From assembly GCA_031213475.1 (NCBI GenBank), contig JARUPZ010000003.1, positions 10,443,963 to 10,507,962 of the forward strand: a stretch of 64,000 nt of DNA, read 5' to 3'. Source of the DNA: Nereocystis luetkeana. Taxonomy: Eukaryota > Sar > Phaeophyceae > Laminariales > Laminariaceae. The translations under genes and the position numbers were made by a program. The stretch's first letter is position 1. Every line of letters starts with the position of its first letter. The notes under the pieces are model-generated. The model was not told the origin of the DNA, ran no database searches, and saw only the letters and a list, made by a program, of their open reading frames with translations. Shown in pieces: positions 12,453 to 24,479 of this stretch.

Positions 12453-13050
12453 TCCACCTTCTCCCCCCGTTCCCCTGGCTCCCCCCGCCCCCTCCCCTCC
12501 CCCGGTTCTCCTTGCTCCTTCCGTCCTCCTTTCCCCCCCGCTCCCCCTGCTCCCCCCGACTCCCTGTTCGTTTTATAAAGGAAGAAAGTGGAACAGGGGA
12601 ACCAGGGAGAGTGGGGGGGACCGGGGGAGCGGAGGGAGTGGAGGGGGCGGTTGAAGCGGAGCAAACGGCGGGAGGAGATAGGGCGGCGCCCCGGCTAGCA
12701 GGTCGGGGGAAGGAGAGGGGGACAGGGTGAGCGGGGGCGGGCAGGAGAAGTGGGGGGAACGGCGGGAGAGGGGGGAGCGGGAGGTGTGGAAGTAGCTGAG
12801 AGAACAAAGGGGGCGGGGGGACTAGGGAGAGAGCGGGGAGTGGAGAGAGCGCGGCGGACCGGGGGATCAAGTGGGCTGGAGAGGACGGGAGGGGCAGGGA
12901 CGGGTACAAGGAGCAAAACTAGCGGAGAGGGGGGGAGTATAGGGATGGTAGAGGAGAAGCGGAAACCGGAGGAATGCAAACTAGTGGTGGAGAGGGAAGC
13001 GAAGGGAGGGGAGCGAGCTAGAGAAGTGGAGGGAGAGGAGCAGACAACGA
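12440..13050. repeat. Pyrimidine block followed by purine block inside LINE
   Basis: About 120 bases of almost pure C/T (12445-12565) switch, across a second copy of GTTCGTTTTATAAAGGA, to about 460 bases of almost pure G/A. The word also occurs at about 12410. The two blocks are broadly complementary, so a long imperfect hairpin or triplex is possible. The open frames through it are low-complexity Gly/Arg/Glu sequence. Confidence 0.7.
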
Positions 13051-13174
13051 CACGGGACATCGGACACCAAACGGCGAAGCGTCGGCATGAGGATCTCCCA
13101 GGGCGCAGGGGAGGAGAACAGGGAACGGGACGCGCCCCCGGGCCTTCATTGGCGACGCCACAGGTGGAGTGGCA

Positions 13175-13430
13175 TGCGGGGTCTGCGGTGTGACACTTCA
13201 GCCAGGGCATCGGGCGGTACGTTTTCCATGTGGGCATGGGCACCACGTGCTCCACACTCGTTGTGTGGTTTAGACCCTAGCGAGAGGCACGGCATCGACA
13301 CCACTCCGCTGTCCATCCGCTGTCGACTGCGGAGCCCGGCATCCCAGACGGGACGCACTGGAGGCAGCGGTCCTAGCCGACCCGGGTCTTTGCAATCGGG
13401 CGGCGCGGATGGGAGGGGGGACCATAGGTG
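13175..13430 (+). pseudogene. LINE ring-like finger upstream of reverse transcriptase
   Basis: In one frame CGVC, then VRFPCGHGHHVLHTRC and LRCPSAVDC give a C-x2-C, C-x-H, H-x2-C, C-x5-C arrangement like a RING finger. This is followed by HPRRDALEAAVLADPG and a stop near 13430. One stop lies inside (after TRCVV). It probably formed the N-terminus of the polymerase protein. Confidence 0.55.
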
Positions 13431-15600
13431 ACTAGAACCTACGCAGCCAGGGGCTTTGGTACGGATGGGACCATGGGCATAGGACCACCACTCGATGCCG
13501 TTTCCTTGGAGGACCTGAGACAACGTTTCGCAACCGGGACAACAGCGCAGCCGCAGCTGGCAGGAGCACATGCACGCCTGAGCGTTCACATCCTTGGCAT
13601 CCTCAACCACGCCATGGGAGAGCACCGGCTGAACCGGGACTCGGCGACACCGGACTCGCTCCTGCGGGCGATAAAATTATGGTACCTCATACCAGCCCTG
13701 CTCCACTCACCGGACGGCCGGATAAAGAAGCGACAGACGTTCGCGCTGGTGTAGAGCGGGGGCATAGTGCTCCTGCTCCCATGGCTGATAGCGTACACCG
13801 GAAGAGGGGACTTGAGACAACGGGATGCCGCCCATGAAGCTTCGGAAGAGGCGAAGCTTGAACAAGCGTCGTCGGCGTGTCGCCACGCCGGACGAGTCAA
13901 AGTGACAGCACGCAACCTTCTGGCAGAGCCACGATCAGCGGGGAACGAGGAAACGTGGAACACATTGGTGGTCAAGTTCCCCCTCGAAGACCGCGCCGCA
14001 GTGTCCGCGGCGGCGGCTGCAGTGCTGGCGAGCGCCAAAACGCCCCTGTGGTGCCCTGACGATGAGTATGCCTCGGAGGTGCTCTTCGACGTCATCAGCT
14101 CCCAGAGCGCACTCTCAGGCCCCAGAAACGACGGTCAACCATTTGCTCATCTACAATCCATCATTCAAACCGATATCGGCAGAGACAAGTTCGGAAGGGG
14201 CATGACAGCCTTCTGGCGGAGAATCGTCGACGAGCCGGACGCGTTCCCGCCAGAGCTCTGGCAGCTCTTCCTGCATTCGAGCCTCACTGCGTTGGGGGGA
14301 AAGTACCGGCCGGTTTGCGTGGGTATTACATGGAGGAGGCTCATCACCGCAGTGGCTATGCGACAGTGGCGGCCGCGGTTGAAGGAGGTGAATATAGAGG
14401 GGAGGCAGTTTGGAGTCGCCGTACCCGGAGAAATGGAGCATGTGGGATTGAGGGCTAGGATGCTACACGAGACGGGCAACTGGCTCGTTCTCACGGACTC
14501 TTCAACGCCTTCAACACCGTAAAAAGAACGGCGATGCTAGAAGAGGTGACAAACTGCGCGCCAGCGCTCGCGCGTTTATCAGTCGCCAAGTGCTACGGCA
14601 CAAGACCAGCCGAGCTGTGTTTTTCCGGATGGACTTAGGGGAGACCAGGACGACCGCTTGATCCTGCGATGTCCAGCAAGGCGATCTCATGGGACCAGCA
14701 ATGTTCTTCCTGGCGTTGCGACCGGGGCTAAAGTGATTCCGGGAGGAAATCGAGGGGCAAGGAGTGGAAGCCTTCGCCTACATGAACGATATCTCTCTCG
14801 GCCTTACAGGGATCACGGCCAACACGGTTAGAGCAATCGCCTTCCTCCGGTGAGAGCTAGATGGCATCGGTATTGTGGTCAACGCCGCCAAAACAGTGGC
14901 ACTACCACCCAGAGGGCACGCCCCGACGGCGGATGAGATTTCACTCCTTGAAGGCGTCGAGGTTCGCATCGCAGACGAAGGAGGGGTGACGGTAGTGGGT
15001 GTCCCGATCGGCACGGAAGAATACGTGCGGGGGCTAGCAATGGAGGTAATGAGGGATGGGGGCGCGGACCGCCTTGCACGCTGCCTCGCTAACATGCCCA
15101 ACAAACAAGCAGCGGCCCTCATCGCCGCCGAATTCTCGGGCAGCGGACGAGTTACGTACCTCGAAAGGGCTGTGGGCCCGGGTTTGTCCCTCGAAGAATG
15201 TAAAAGAGCAGATAACGGGGCGCAGTGGACGTACGAGAAAATCCTCGGAGTACCGGGAGCGGCGGAAGTGCAATCGTTTTTCCAGGAGGGGTGCCCAGAT
15301 AGTCAGCTGACTCTTAAACCTTACCAGCAGGCCCAAGCACGCCTTTCTACGGGAGGGGGAGGGTTAGGGCTGCCGTCGACAGAAGCAAGGAGAATGTCGG
15401 CATCGGAATCCATCGGGAGCAGGGTGGGGACCTTGCCGGAGGTCCAAGCAGACCTCACAGGCCCGTTAGGCGATAAATTGCGGAGGGGGCTCGCAGAATC
15501 GAGCATTATTGCTCAGCTGGGAGACAGCTTGCGGGAGATCAGGGACACATGGAGGGTGACAAAGAAAGCGGTGGCGGGCATCTTCCCCGAATCTTGGTGA
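13428..15600 (+). pseudogene. LINE reverse transcriptase
   Basis: From 13428 to 14522 one frame (one stop, at 13752) encodes the N-terminal region and first RT blocks: GGKYRPVCVG, RRLITAVAMRQW and QFGVAVPGEMEH. A frame change occurs at the block A position, where LVLTD is followed by an FNTV-like sequence. Then come block B (QQGDLMGPAMFFLAL), block C as AFAYMNDI, a degraded form of the usual YxDD, block D around VVNAAKTVAL and block E around VVGVPIGTEEY. Several stops interrupt 14630-14860. The last 241 codons (14875-15600) are open and lead toward the CCHC region. Confidence 0.85.
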
Positions 15601-15654
15601 GAATGAGGTCCAGGCGCAGAGCGGGACCTGGCCCCAAGACCGCCAGAGGCCGAC

Positions 15655-16365
15655 ATGGTGGCTGCGCATGACGCCGTAACCACACATTCGAGCAAAGCCC
15701 AACAGAAGTTGAGCAAGCTGGTGAATCAAGGTCGGCACGCGGCCCACACTGCTTCGCTGGAGGAGCTACCGGAGACAGCACACACACCCGGATCGGGCGA
15801 CCCGATGGGTGGGACCGAAACCAAAGCCCTCGCCAAGGCTCGCCAGAGGAGCCTACAGGGGGCAGGAGCCACGGCATGCCTTCAGGTGAGACCAACAGAC
15901 TCACTCCGAGTCATACCCGCAGCAGCGTTCGTGGGCATGGGAAGGCGGTTCATGGGGATAGAGGAACACGTGGCAGTGAGGTGCCCCTGCTGCGATATAG
16001 TTGACGTCGACACCCGCCACGCGTGCATCTGTCCTAGAGCAGGGGCGCAGGTAAAATCAACACCAACCGCTTGTCCAAGCGTTGTCCCGTACGTTGAAGC
16101 GGCTAGGAATTCGACACCAACTGTAGAGCGGCGAACTGTTCACCGCAGACCGGACTCTGCGGATAGACATAGTCGCCAGGAGAGGAGGTCTGCGGGACGC
16201 TCCCAACAGGGAGCATAGGGAGAAATCCATCCTGCTGCACGTCACCCATGCTGACCCTCAAGCGCAGATACACCTGCGAGGAGGCAGTACTGATCACGAT
16301 GTGCAGCTGCCTCTCCCTCCGAGGTGCGCAAGCGCCAACACTACGCTCGTCCGGGACATGTTGCG
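15655..16365 (+). pseudogene. LINE CCHC finger and restriction-like endonuclease
   Basis: CPCCDIVDVDTRHACICPR gives C-x2-C-x8-H-x3-C, the finger before the endonuclease of RLE-type LINEs. After a frame change, FTADRTLRIDIVARRGGLRDA and KSILLHVTHADPQAQ match the PD-(D/E)xK core, although the second acidic position (LLDV in such enzymes, as I recall them) is His here. The domain breaks off after VRKRQHYARPGHV at about 16362. Confidence 0.75.
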
Positions 16366-17745
16366 GCGCCAAAGCTCGAGCAGGTGGCCGTTTGTACGCC
16401 AGCGCTTACAGGGTTCGTCGCCAAGTGCTATGATGAGAGACCCACCTCAGGGTTCTTCCAGACGGACTTGGGAGAGTGGACTAGGCTCGAATGCTCCCGC
16501 GAGGTGTAGCAAGGAGACGCCATGGAACCGGCTCGGTTCTGGCTGCCGCTGCGACCGATGCTTGTGAGGGTTCGGGAGGAATACACTCGCTGGGGGTCGA
16601 AGCCTACCATGCGTACCTCGACGACATCACTATCGCTGCCCAAGATATAACACCCGGCACGGGGGGGGTGGTGCCCTTTCTCCAGCGAGAGATGACGGCT
16701 CGGGGCATGGACCTCAACTCGGGCAAGACGGTTGCCTTGGTCCCGAAGGGACACGTGCCTACACCGTACATATCACTTTTGGCAGGAGTTGGTGTCTGCA
16801 ACGCGGACGAGGAGGCGATTAAGATGGTTGGGGTGCCCGTCGGCATTGACGAGTTCGCGATAGAGAGTGCCATAGGGATCGTGTAAGGCGGGGGGGTGGA
16901 AAAACTCGCGCGTATGTTGCCACGAATGCCGGATAAACAAGCGCCCAATCTCAGTCACCGGCTCTATGGTGTAGCGAACGGCCTATGCCGAACGAGTGAT
17001 AAGCCCGAAGCTGTCCCTACCAGCTTGTCGACGGGCAGATATTGGCACATGGTGAATGCTCGAACACCCTCTCGAGCTTCCCGGAACGGCGGAGGAATCC
17101 TTGTTCTTCGAGGAGGGGTGCAAGGCGGAACAGCTCACACTGCTACCTCACCAACGAGCAACGTGTCCCGCCTGTGATGATGCAAGCGACGCCAAGACTC
17201 GACGTGCGCGTTTGTTTCACCGCGTAGGCACACAGTTCAGCCCAACACCAGCCGTCGGTCCACGCGACTTCCCGCTTCCTGAAGCGGGCGTCCGTGTCGC
17301 CACCGAGTGGAAATCGGTGCGCTCTTCAACGCCGACAGGGACCTACATCTGGGCATTGTTATCAAGAGGAGAGGCCTCCGAGATGCGTCGGCATCGGACT
17401 TCCTACACAAAATAATATTAATCTACGTCACATACGCGGACCCCCAAGCGGGGTTCACCTTCTTGCCGGAAGTGCTGACTAGGATGAATCAGCCGCCTTC
17501 TACTTTTTAGGCGCGAAATCGCAACCATTACGCCCGCCCTGGGCATGTGTCCTTCGACGAGCGCAGCCAGAGACTTATCACCATTGCGGTGGCAAGCTTT
17601 CGACGTCTTGGAAGGGACGGTCGCGCGTTCATCGATCAGCTTGCGACAAGCGTGATCGGAGGGAAAGGAATGCCGCGGCCGCCGGCTATGGATCGATCCA
17701 TTACTTCACGCATGCATTCAGATGGCCAAGGCTCGCGTTAGTTTA
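16366..17745 (+). mobile_element. Second, partial copy of the same LINE (RT palm to 3' end)
   Basis: Begins inside RT just before FVAKCYDERP, aligned with SVAKCYGTRP of the first copy, then QQGDAMEPARFW, AYHAYLDDITIAA with an intact-looking YLDD, NSGKTVAL, VGVPVGIDEF and MPDKQAP. A degraded CPACDD finger and the endonuclease follow (NADRDLHLGIVIKRRG, ILIYVTYADPQ). It ends with NHYARPGHVSFDERSQRL and FIDQLATSVIGGK, then a stop at 17741. It has several stops and frame changes. The join to the first copy keeps orientation but repeats the RT, which suggests recombination between two copies or an insertion with truncation. Confidence 0.75.
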
Positions 17746-18294
17746 AAGTTCGATACTCTCCTTCTCCTCCTCCATCATTTATTAAAGAAACATAACTAAC
17801 CGGCCAAAATGTTCGAATAGAAAACCCCAACACAAATACACGACGACGATAACGAATAGCAGACAGATACGCGAAATACGTTAAAGAAAAAAGCTATGAT
17901 CGTTTTCATCGAACACCCAGGAGGCTCTCGAACGCGCAGACCACAGCAGCACACATACTCCTTCCAGATATGATGCTACCGCTCGTGAAGGGTAAACATC
18001 GTGACCTCCTACTGTGGGACAACTTGTCCTTGGTGTTCCAACACCCGCCTGAGAGTAGTAGTGGAAACCCCGTAACAAGGTCCCCTCCCCCCTTCAGTCC
18101 GGCGGACTTAAGACCTTCTTCGAAAAAATCGGAACGCAAAGGCGAAGTGGCCCAAATAATGACACCATGGCGGTAGGGCTACACTTCTGAGCAATCCCAC
18201 GGCGGTAGGGCTACTTATATAGGATCTGAATTTTCTGAGAATTTTCAGAGGCCCTCCTCACTCGAGGAGCTCGACGCCCCAATACTTGCAGGAA

Positions 18295-18570
18295 CCGATT
18301 TTTGAAAAAAGCTTCGCAACCCCCACGCATGGGAGCTATTCTATTTTGAAACAAGCTACGCGACCCCCATCCATAGGAGCTATTATATTTTGAAAAAAAC
18401 TGCGCAATCTCGATGCACGGGAGCTATCATGTTTTGAGAAAAAAACAACGCAACTTCCGTGCATGGGAGCTATTATATTTTGATAAAGCTATCAGTACGG
18501 AACCTCCATGCATGAGAGTTGTTTTTGTTTTCAAAGCTACGCAGCCTCCATGCATGGGAGCTGCTATGCA
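18295..18570 (+). repeat. Minisatellite, ~55-60 base unit, about five copies
   Basis: Each unit contains GCGCAA or a variant, then TGCATGGGAGCTATTATATT and an A-rich spacer. It follows the LINE block. Confidence 0.8.
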
Positions 18571-18864
18571 TGGGATATAGGCGTGATAACGAAAACTAAT
18601 CGTAAAATATGTTCAAGCCGGACGGATCCAAACATACTGGGCCTATAGTTTGAGAGCTGCAATGATTGAGAAAAACCTCAACAACTGCCACAGTACGGCC
18701 CTACTAGTACTACTACTAGTACTACAGACCAAAGGGCAACGATGTGCGTTGCCCTGCTGTTCCCCAGTGTACCGCTTATACGTAAGTGCTCAATATGAAG
18801 GTCGGACACTCGCACGAGGAGGCCTCCGCGGAAACCCAAGGGACGGAGGAACGCTCAGGTGTCT

Positions 18865-18989
18865 CAACCCTTTTTAGAACCGCACTGCTGTGCGTGAACC
18901 TAAACCTGACTCTGGTACGAGTCCCGAAGTTTTTTTTTTTTTTTTCTTGTTCCCAAAACGCGAGCGCGGTCCTAGAGCGGGACAATTAA
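18865..18989. mobile_element. MITE family B, degenerate copy
   Basis: Arms CCCTTTTTAGAACCGCACTG and CCCAAAACGCGAGCGCGGTCC with TTAA at the right end. The middle is replaced by other sequence with a T-run. Confidence 0.55.
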
Positions 18990-19390
18990 CCTTCCTCTAG
19001 GGACTTCTGAGGGGAAGATTGACGACAGCAAGTGGCGGTTACAGCAACGGCCACCGCGTGATTGGGGGGTGATACAATGGTTGGTGTCCGAGTTTCAATG
19101 GTTGAATACGAGGAGGCGTACGACACGGGCGTAAAACATGGCCCTACTATCCCCTCCTTCTGGGCGCTAACGCTGTGCCCGCAGACGGCTGATAAGACCA
19201 GATGCATCATTGTTTCGGTCGCTATCTTGAGGTTCTAAAGAGGTCAAGAGCGACATAGCCCAAAACGGTCCTCATACTTAGGTATAAAATACTGTTTCAT
19301 TGGATTCGAACTGGTTGCTATTATACTACTGCTGTAGTACATACACCATCCAAAGCATGCTCGATTGACTATCTACTTTTGGCCCACCAA

Positions 19391-19392
19391 GG

Positions 19393-19441
<49 letters not shown>

Positions 19442-19450
19442 ATCTCTCTC
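19391..19450. repeat. (CT)n microsatellite
   Basis: Almost uninterrupted CT for about 55 bases. Confidence 0.95.
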
Positions 19451-20439
19451 GAGACTCAATACATTAGTTTCAGTGTGGGGTTTTGCCTTGACGGCTGCCC
19501 GGCGAGGGGCAACAGAGATGTCGTGCCGTTAAACCGACGCGTTCGACATCATCAGCAGCAAGTAATACACCGAAAATACTCCTGCTTTGCGAACTTTTGA
19601 GGCAGCACGCGGCAACCCCAACCCGTTCCCCCGTCAGCAAAAAAACGCAGCAAGACCAACAACGCAATGCACCCACTCACGCAGCAAGACCAACAACTCA
19701 ATGCACCCACTCACTCACCTCACCAGCCGGCCCACACCTCATCCATCCAACCAACCACCAACATGCAGGTACACAAACCACGAAAGAGGGAAGCGCGACT
19801 TTCCTCCTCCGCCCTCCCCCCCCTTACCCCTCCCCCCTCGAAAGGGACGTGTGGTCAATAGTCAAATGTCTAAGGCAAGCAACAAATGAGTACGCTCCCC
19901 CCCCCCCAATCCTTCTATGCACGCTCCAAGTAGGCTAATCCAGGAATTAGATAAAACTCTTCCCTCCCGCAGACGCCGCTACCCTGCAACTAGTACTACT
20001 GTAGTACTACAGTACTCTACTACCGCCCACTGCTGCTACAAATACTGCTGTCTCATCCTCCCGAATAAGCACCTCGTACAGATAGTTATTAGTAGTGCTG
20101 GTAGTAAATAGCACCACTGCTGCTGTGGGCGGACCGTTACGTTCTTCATATGTACCTATGAATAGTATACCTCAGCGGTCCTTCCATTTACGTCCACAGT
20201 GGCTCGTATCACCAACGGTGGTACACTTAGCATTACGTCCAAAATGGCACGTGCCATCAATAGTGGTACTACAAGTAGTACAATTTCCGGGCCTGCGGAC
20301 TTCCCACCCTTCTCGTGCGTACTCGCTCGCACTCCGACCGCAAACGCACGGTGCACTACTACTAACCGCTGCGGTGTAGGCTTTGTTTTGCTCCCTCAAG
20401 ACTTGGCATTAACACCGTACAGCGCGGCGTGTTGAGTAG

Positions 20440-20690
20440 GGTACCGAGATGTACCCTTGGGGTTCCCGGGTACTTACCCAAGTACGTACCCTATAGGGGC
20501 TGAACCTACCCGAGGATTACCCAAACAACCAGGTTTCGTGCCTGGGTTCCCCAGAGTACGTAACTACCCGAGTATATGCTCTAGGGGTGCTTACCCGAGT
20601 ATATACGCTAGGGGTACCCGGGTACCTACCCGAGTATGGACCGAACCACCAGGTTTCGTACCCAGGCACTGCACTCCGGAGTATCAGTAC
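20440..20690. repeat. Degenerate repeats of TACCCGAGTATA words
   Basis: Irregular copies of ACCCGAGTATA and CTAGGGGT, with CCACCAGGTTTCGT twice. No gene is seen. Confidence 0.5.
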
Positions 20691-20920
20691 ACCACTATTA
20701 AACATCCCCTAAGACAGTACTCTTCTGTTGTCGGGAGAGCCGAGTTTGTAGATGCAGTGGGGTGTGCGCAACAACGCAACGCAACGCAGCACAACGCACA
20801 ACGTGAGTCGCGTTGTCGGCACCAGGCCTTACCGTATTGTATAACATCCGTAACCCCTCCTCCCCCCCCCCCCCCCCTGTCTCCCCCCATAATATATACC
20901 TGGTACCTGGTATATACATA

Positions 20921-21432
20921 GGTTGGGTTGGCGTCAGTTGGCGACGACGCTGTAAAACACGCCTTTCACTGCGTGGAAGAGACAACCAGGGTACCGTTTT
21001 TTTTTGTGTTTTTTCGGCGGTCACCACCGTCACCACGGCTGGCGGTCGAGTTAGATTATTTTCGTGCGGGGAGAACCATTACCCCGCACAAAAAGGGATG
21101 ATCGTATCACGTAGGGTGTATATGGTGAGGCACCCACGAGGCAGTTACAGGGTAAAATCCATTGCCGTCTCAGGAAGTGGCCACACCAGAATACAAATCA
21201 ATGCATTGACGCTGTCATCCATCAGCAAGAAAACCCGCATCAAAAGCCGTTCTTAGTAGGATGCAGCTATTAGCTCACCCTTCTTGCGACTCGCTCAACA
21301 CCTCACGGCGCTTCGCGCTTGATGCAAGCAAGCAATGTCTGCCTGGTCGGTGAAAACCCGACATGCTCCGTCGCGGCATTGTGTAGGGATGCGTGATAAT
21401 GAGTACCCCTCCCCGCCCCCCCCCCCCCCCCC
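20921..21432 (-). repeat. Composite repeat: module F followed by module D
   Basis: 20921-21178 is module F (GGTTGGGTTGGCGTCAGTTG to CCATTGCCGTCTCAGG). 21200-21432 is module D in reverse, ending in a C-run. The same pair in the opposite orientation is at 32448-32985, so the two modules travel together. Confidence 0.7.
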
Positions 21433-21880
21433 GCTCCTCCTCCAAGGAAAAAAAAAAGAGGGCGGCATGAACGAAAAAAACTCGGCGGCGGGTGGCGAAC
21501 AACCAGAAGAACAGAACCTCCTCCTCAAGTTCCACCCGATGTATCTACGACCAATGCAGACACACGCAGCACGGAACACCCCCAATGATACTACATGCAA
21601 AACACTCTTGCTTGCACGGAGTAACAAGAAACAGGAAAGTTTGCGATCCAGGCTGGAACACAAATGGCAAAATCGGTGCGGCGTTCTACAAACAAAATGA
21701 GTGTGTGACGACAAAACATGCCGAATTTCTTGTTGCCCCTCGAAAAACTTCAGGCTGGCTTTCTTGGCGGCTCCTCGGTTTCTTAGTGCAATAACCTATC
21801 AATAGCCTAGTACATAGCTGTCCTGCATAGGGCATCAGGTAGTCAGAACAGAACCCCCCTCAGCCCCCCCCCACGCCCCC

Positions 21881-21960
21881 ACGGCTACGGCCATGCATGA
21901 GATCGAGTACATCTCTCCTATCGAGTACCCCCCCCCCCCACTCCCCCCCCCCCCACCCCC
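21881..21960 (-). repeat. Repeat D fragment, reversed
   Basis: CATGCATGAGATCGAGTAC, CTCTCCTATCGAGTAC and a C-run. Confidence 0.75.
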
Positions 21961-21999
21961 CATTGTCGCTACACCTTTTTTTTTTCAGGGGGATTTTCG

Positions 22000-22150
22000 G
22001 TAGGGTCTACCGATATACCCGGGGGATTTTTGGCGGGCGTACCGAACTCGCCGAACTGTCGGTTACCGGCATCGATTTCGTACCGAACCTCACCGGAGTG
22101 TTCGGTGGGGGATTTGCGGGCGTACCGAAAACTCCGGCAAAAGTTCGGTA
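22000..22150. repeat. Short repeats of GGCGGGCGTACCGAA words
   Basis: Two or three degenerate units with GCGGGCGTACCGAA and GTTCGGTAGG, partly palindromic. Confidence 0.45.
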
Positions 22151-22580
22151 GGATAAATTAGCCGATTTATCGAGCAAAACATAAGACCCGCAGGTACCCT
22201 TTGGAACGCACCCTACCTACTTTTACGTAGCACACCCTTGCAAATTTTCGAATATTGTTTTTTCCAGGCAACTTCACCGCATCTCTACGAATACTCCGAC
22301 GCAAATTAATGGGTGCCCATACGCACTAGACAAGATCAATCGAGGCACCATCAACATCAATAATGTTTGGGGGGGGGGGGGCTATCACACAGGAGGGGAA
22401 ACGTGCCCGAGGACCGAAAACAAAGCGATTTTTCACGCCATGATCTATTAATAGATCTATCTGTGGGGGCAGACAGGCAGATCCCTGATCTGTGTACTGT
22501 TAGCTATTTTTTGCCGGGTGGGGAGCCGTACAAAATATGCATGGCCGATATAGGGGCATGTTTCCTCGGTTGGGGTGATA

Positions 22581-22850
22581 CTGTACTGTACACAGATCCT
22601 GCAACAGAATCTCGCTAAGGCAGGGTTGTCATCTAGAGGGTGTCTAGACGATATTTCTGTAGATCGCGATCTGTCAACGATTTTACAGCATCGGCCACGG
22701 GTAGCAGCCAGAATGGGATCTGTACTGTACAGATCCTGCACAACGTTTCGTGGCGGCAGGTTATGAACTGCACGCAGATCATCTAGAGTGCCTAAACAGT
22801 AGATCGTATCTGCCAACCACTACAGCAGATCGGCCGCAGAAAGCGCGGGG
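22581..22850 (+). repeat. Diverged tandem duplication, period ~139
   Basis: Two units, each with CTGTACTGTA(CA)CAGATCCTGC, ATCATCTAGAG-like and CAGATCGGCC/CATCGGCC words. Many GATCTG-type palindromes. Confidence 0.65.
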
Positions 22851-22859
22851 GGGGGGGGC

Positions 22860-24180
22860 TGCCGGGATAGGGTTTGATGTTGTGTGTGTCCGGACTGCGA
22901 CATGTATGTGCTGTTACAGAAGGAGCTGTCAAGACACGCAAATCGACATGGCGCAATGTTTGCAATGCTGCCTGCACGCTCCCTCTCTCCTATCAAGCAG
23001 ACGCTCGACAGGAAGAGCACACCTACATACCTGGTCGTCGTTTCACTACTGCTGTAGGTCGCTAAACCGCAACCAAGTCAGAGAAAAGGTTACTACGAGC
23101 AATAATAGGCGCCACCACAAAATAGAAAAAAAAAAAACATAAAATAGTACCTATTTATAAATAGTATTCTTTATATAACGGGGGGAATGCTCGCAGACCT
23201 CGACCGAGTCTCGGCCGCACCACTCGCACGTTGACGCTGCGTGCACAGGAACTCACGCCACAGCAGACGAAACGTGTGTAGCTGTCGTCAACCTATTAAT
23301 AGTGTGCGTTGGCGAACGGCGGACGTACGTCTGAAGCTCGAGGCAGCTCGAAGTATGAACCCGGTACCATGGTAGAGCACCAGACCTCGTAACGCAGCGG
23401 TCGCGCTCACACGTTCCACGTAGACAGGGGTACCTTACAGGTCTCACAAAAATCGCACGCACCGAGAAACGCACGGGTGTGAGACTCTCGCAGAGGCTAT
23501 CCGGGCGTCGAGTATACGGGAAGGGGGCCCCCGCTATCAGGGAATTGCACAGGGGGGGCGGGGGAGGGGGGATGGGGGGCCACCCCCCCCCCCCCCCCCC
23601 CCCCGGCTTCCCCTTGCACTCCCCCCCCCCCCCTCTGCCCGCCCGCCCGCCGCGCGAAGCCTCCCACAACAAACTGTGAGCTCCACGGTGCGTACCAGCC
23701 ACTTCGTGCCGTGCTCATGTCAATTCGGCGAAGTCAGTACTGTATACGCTTCCCACCCCATCCCACCCCAGTCCACCCCAGCCCACCCGGCCCCGCTTGA
23801 CTCCACCCCACCCCACCCCCTGCACGCTCGTGTCGATCCGGACACGAAGAGCCACATAGGCTGCGATTCATCACCCACAAACCAATCAAAAGAGGGGCGT
23901 AGTACAAACGAAACAACTAAAATCTAACAATAAAAAAAAACAAAAAAAAGGCGGTGTGTACGTACGAGTAAGGGTGTGTGAAACAGGTATATATATGTAT
24001 ATATATTCCCTTTCCCCTCTCTCCCCTCCAGAACAAAGAAACAAAAAAAAGCGCGGCCACCGTTCTCTCTCTCTGCCTCATCCAATCACTTCCCCACCAA
24101 ATAACTCTTACAGCTTCCGAAATCCCACCACTACACCCTTTTCCAAATGGCTCGCTTGAGCGATTTCCTTCGTCGTTCGT
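22860..24180. other. No recognisable gene
   Basis: C-runs at 23581-23604 and 23620-23635 and short frames only. Confidence 0.4.
23750..23825. repeat. CCACCCCA-type short tandem repeat
   Basis: About seven degenerate units of CCACCCCA(G/T). Confidence 0.7.
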
Positions 24181-24184
24181 ACCG

Positions 24185-24390
24185 CATTGGGGGCCGCAGC
24201 GCGTTGCATTTCGCCGCATTGCGTCGTGTATTGTGCCGCATTGCGCCGCATGGCGTCGCACGTGCTGCGCTGCCTCTACATCGCGCTGCGGTCAAATTTT
24301 GACGCACTGCTTAGCCGCATTGCGCTGCACTACACCGCATGGCATCGTATTGCGCCGCATTACACCGCATTACGTCAAAGCCTTAAGTTT
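24185..24390. repeat. Degenerate GCGCCGCATT repeats
   Basis: About fifteen irregular units of roughly 10-13 bases around CGCATTGCG. Confidence 0.65.
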
Positions 24391-24479
24391 GCGTATCCTT
24401 GCATTTAAACCACGTCAAATCACGGGGGACGAGCCCTGTGTGTCATGGTAGCCCCCTGACCCCGCTGTCTTCTCGAAAT

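Larger units (their letters stand above)
10846..16365 (+). mobile_element. Decayed LINE (RLE-type non-LTR retrotransposon) with ring-like fingers
   Basis: Begins where a TATG microsatellite ends. Order on the plus strand: an ORF1-like frame with a C4HC3 (RING-CH-like) finger, a pyrimidine/purine-rich block, a second ring-like finger, a reverse transcriptase, a CCHC finger and a restriction-like endonuclease domain. A C-terminal CCHC plus PD-(D/E)xK type endonuclease is the layout of R2/NeSL-like LINEs. It carries at least five stops and two frame changes, so it is inactive. At about 16365 the endonuclease frame passes abruptly into reverse transcriptase sequence of a second copy. Confidence 0.85.
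17760..20430. other. No recognisable gene after the LINE block
   Basis: A possible LINE 3' trailer to about 17830, the 18.3-18.6 kb minisatellite, a degenerate family B MITE, the CT tract, and a small repeat with GCAAGACCAACAAC at 19650-19720. Confidence 0.45.
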
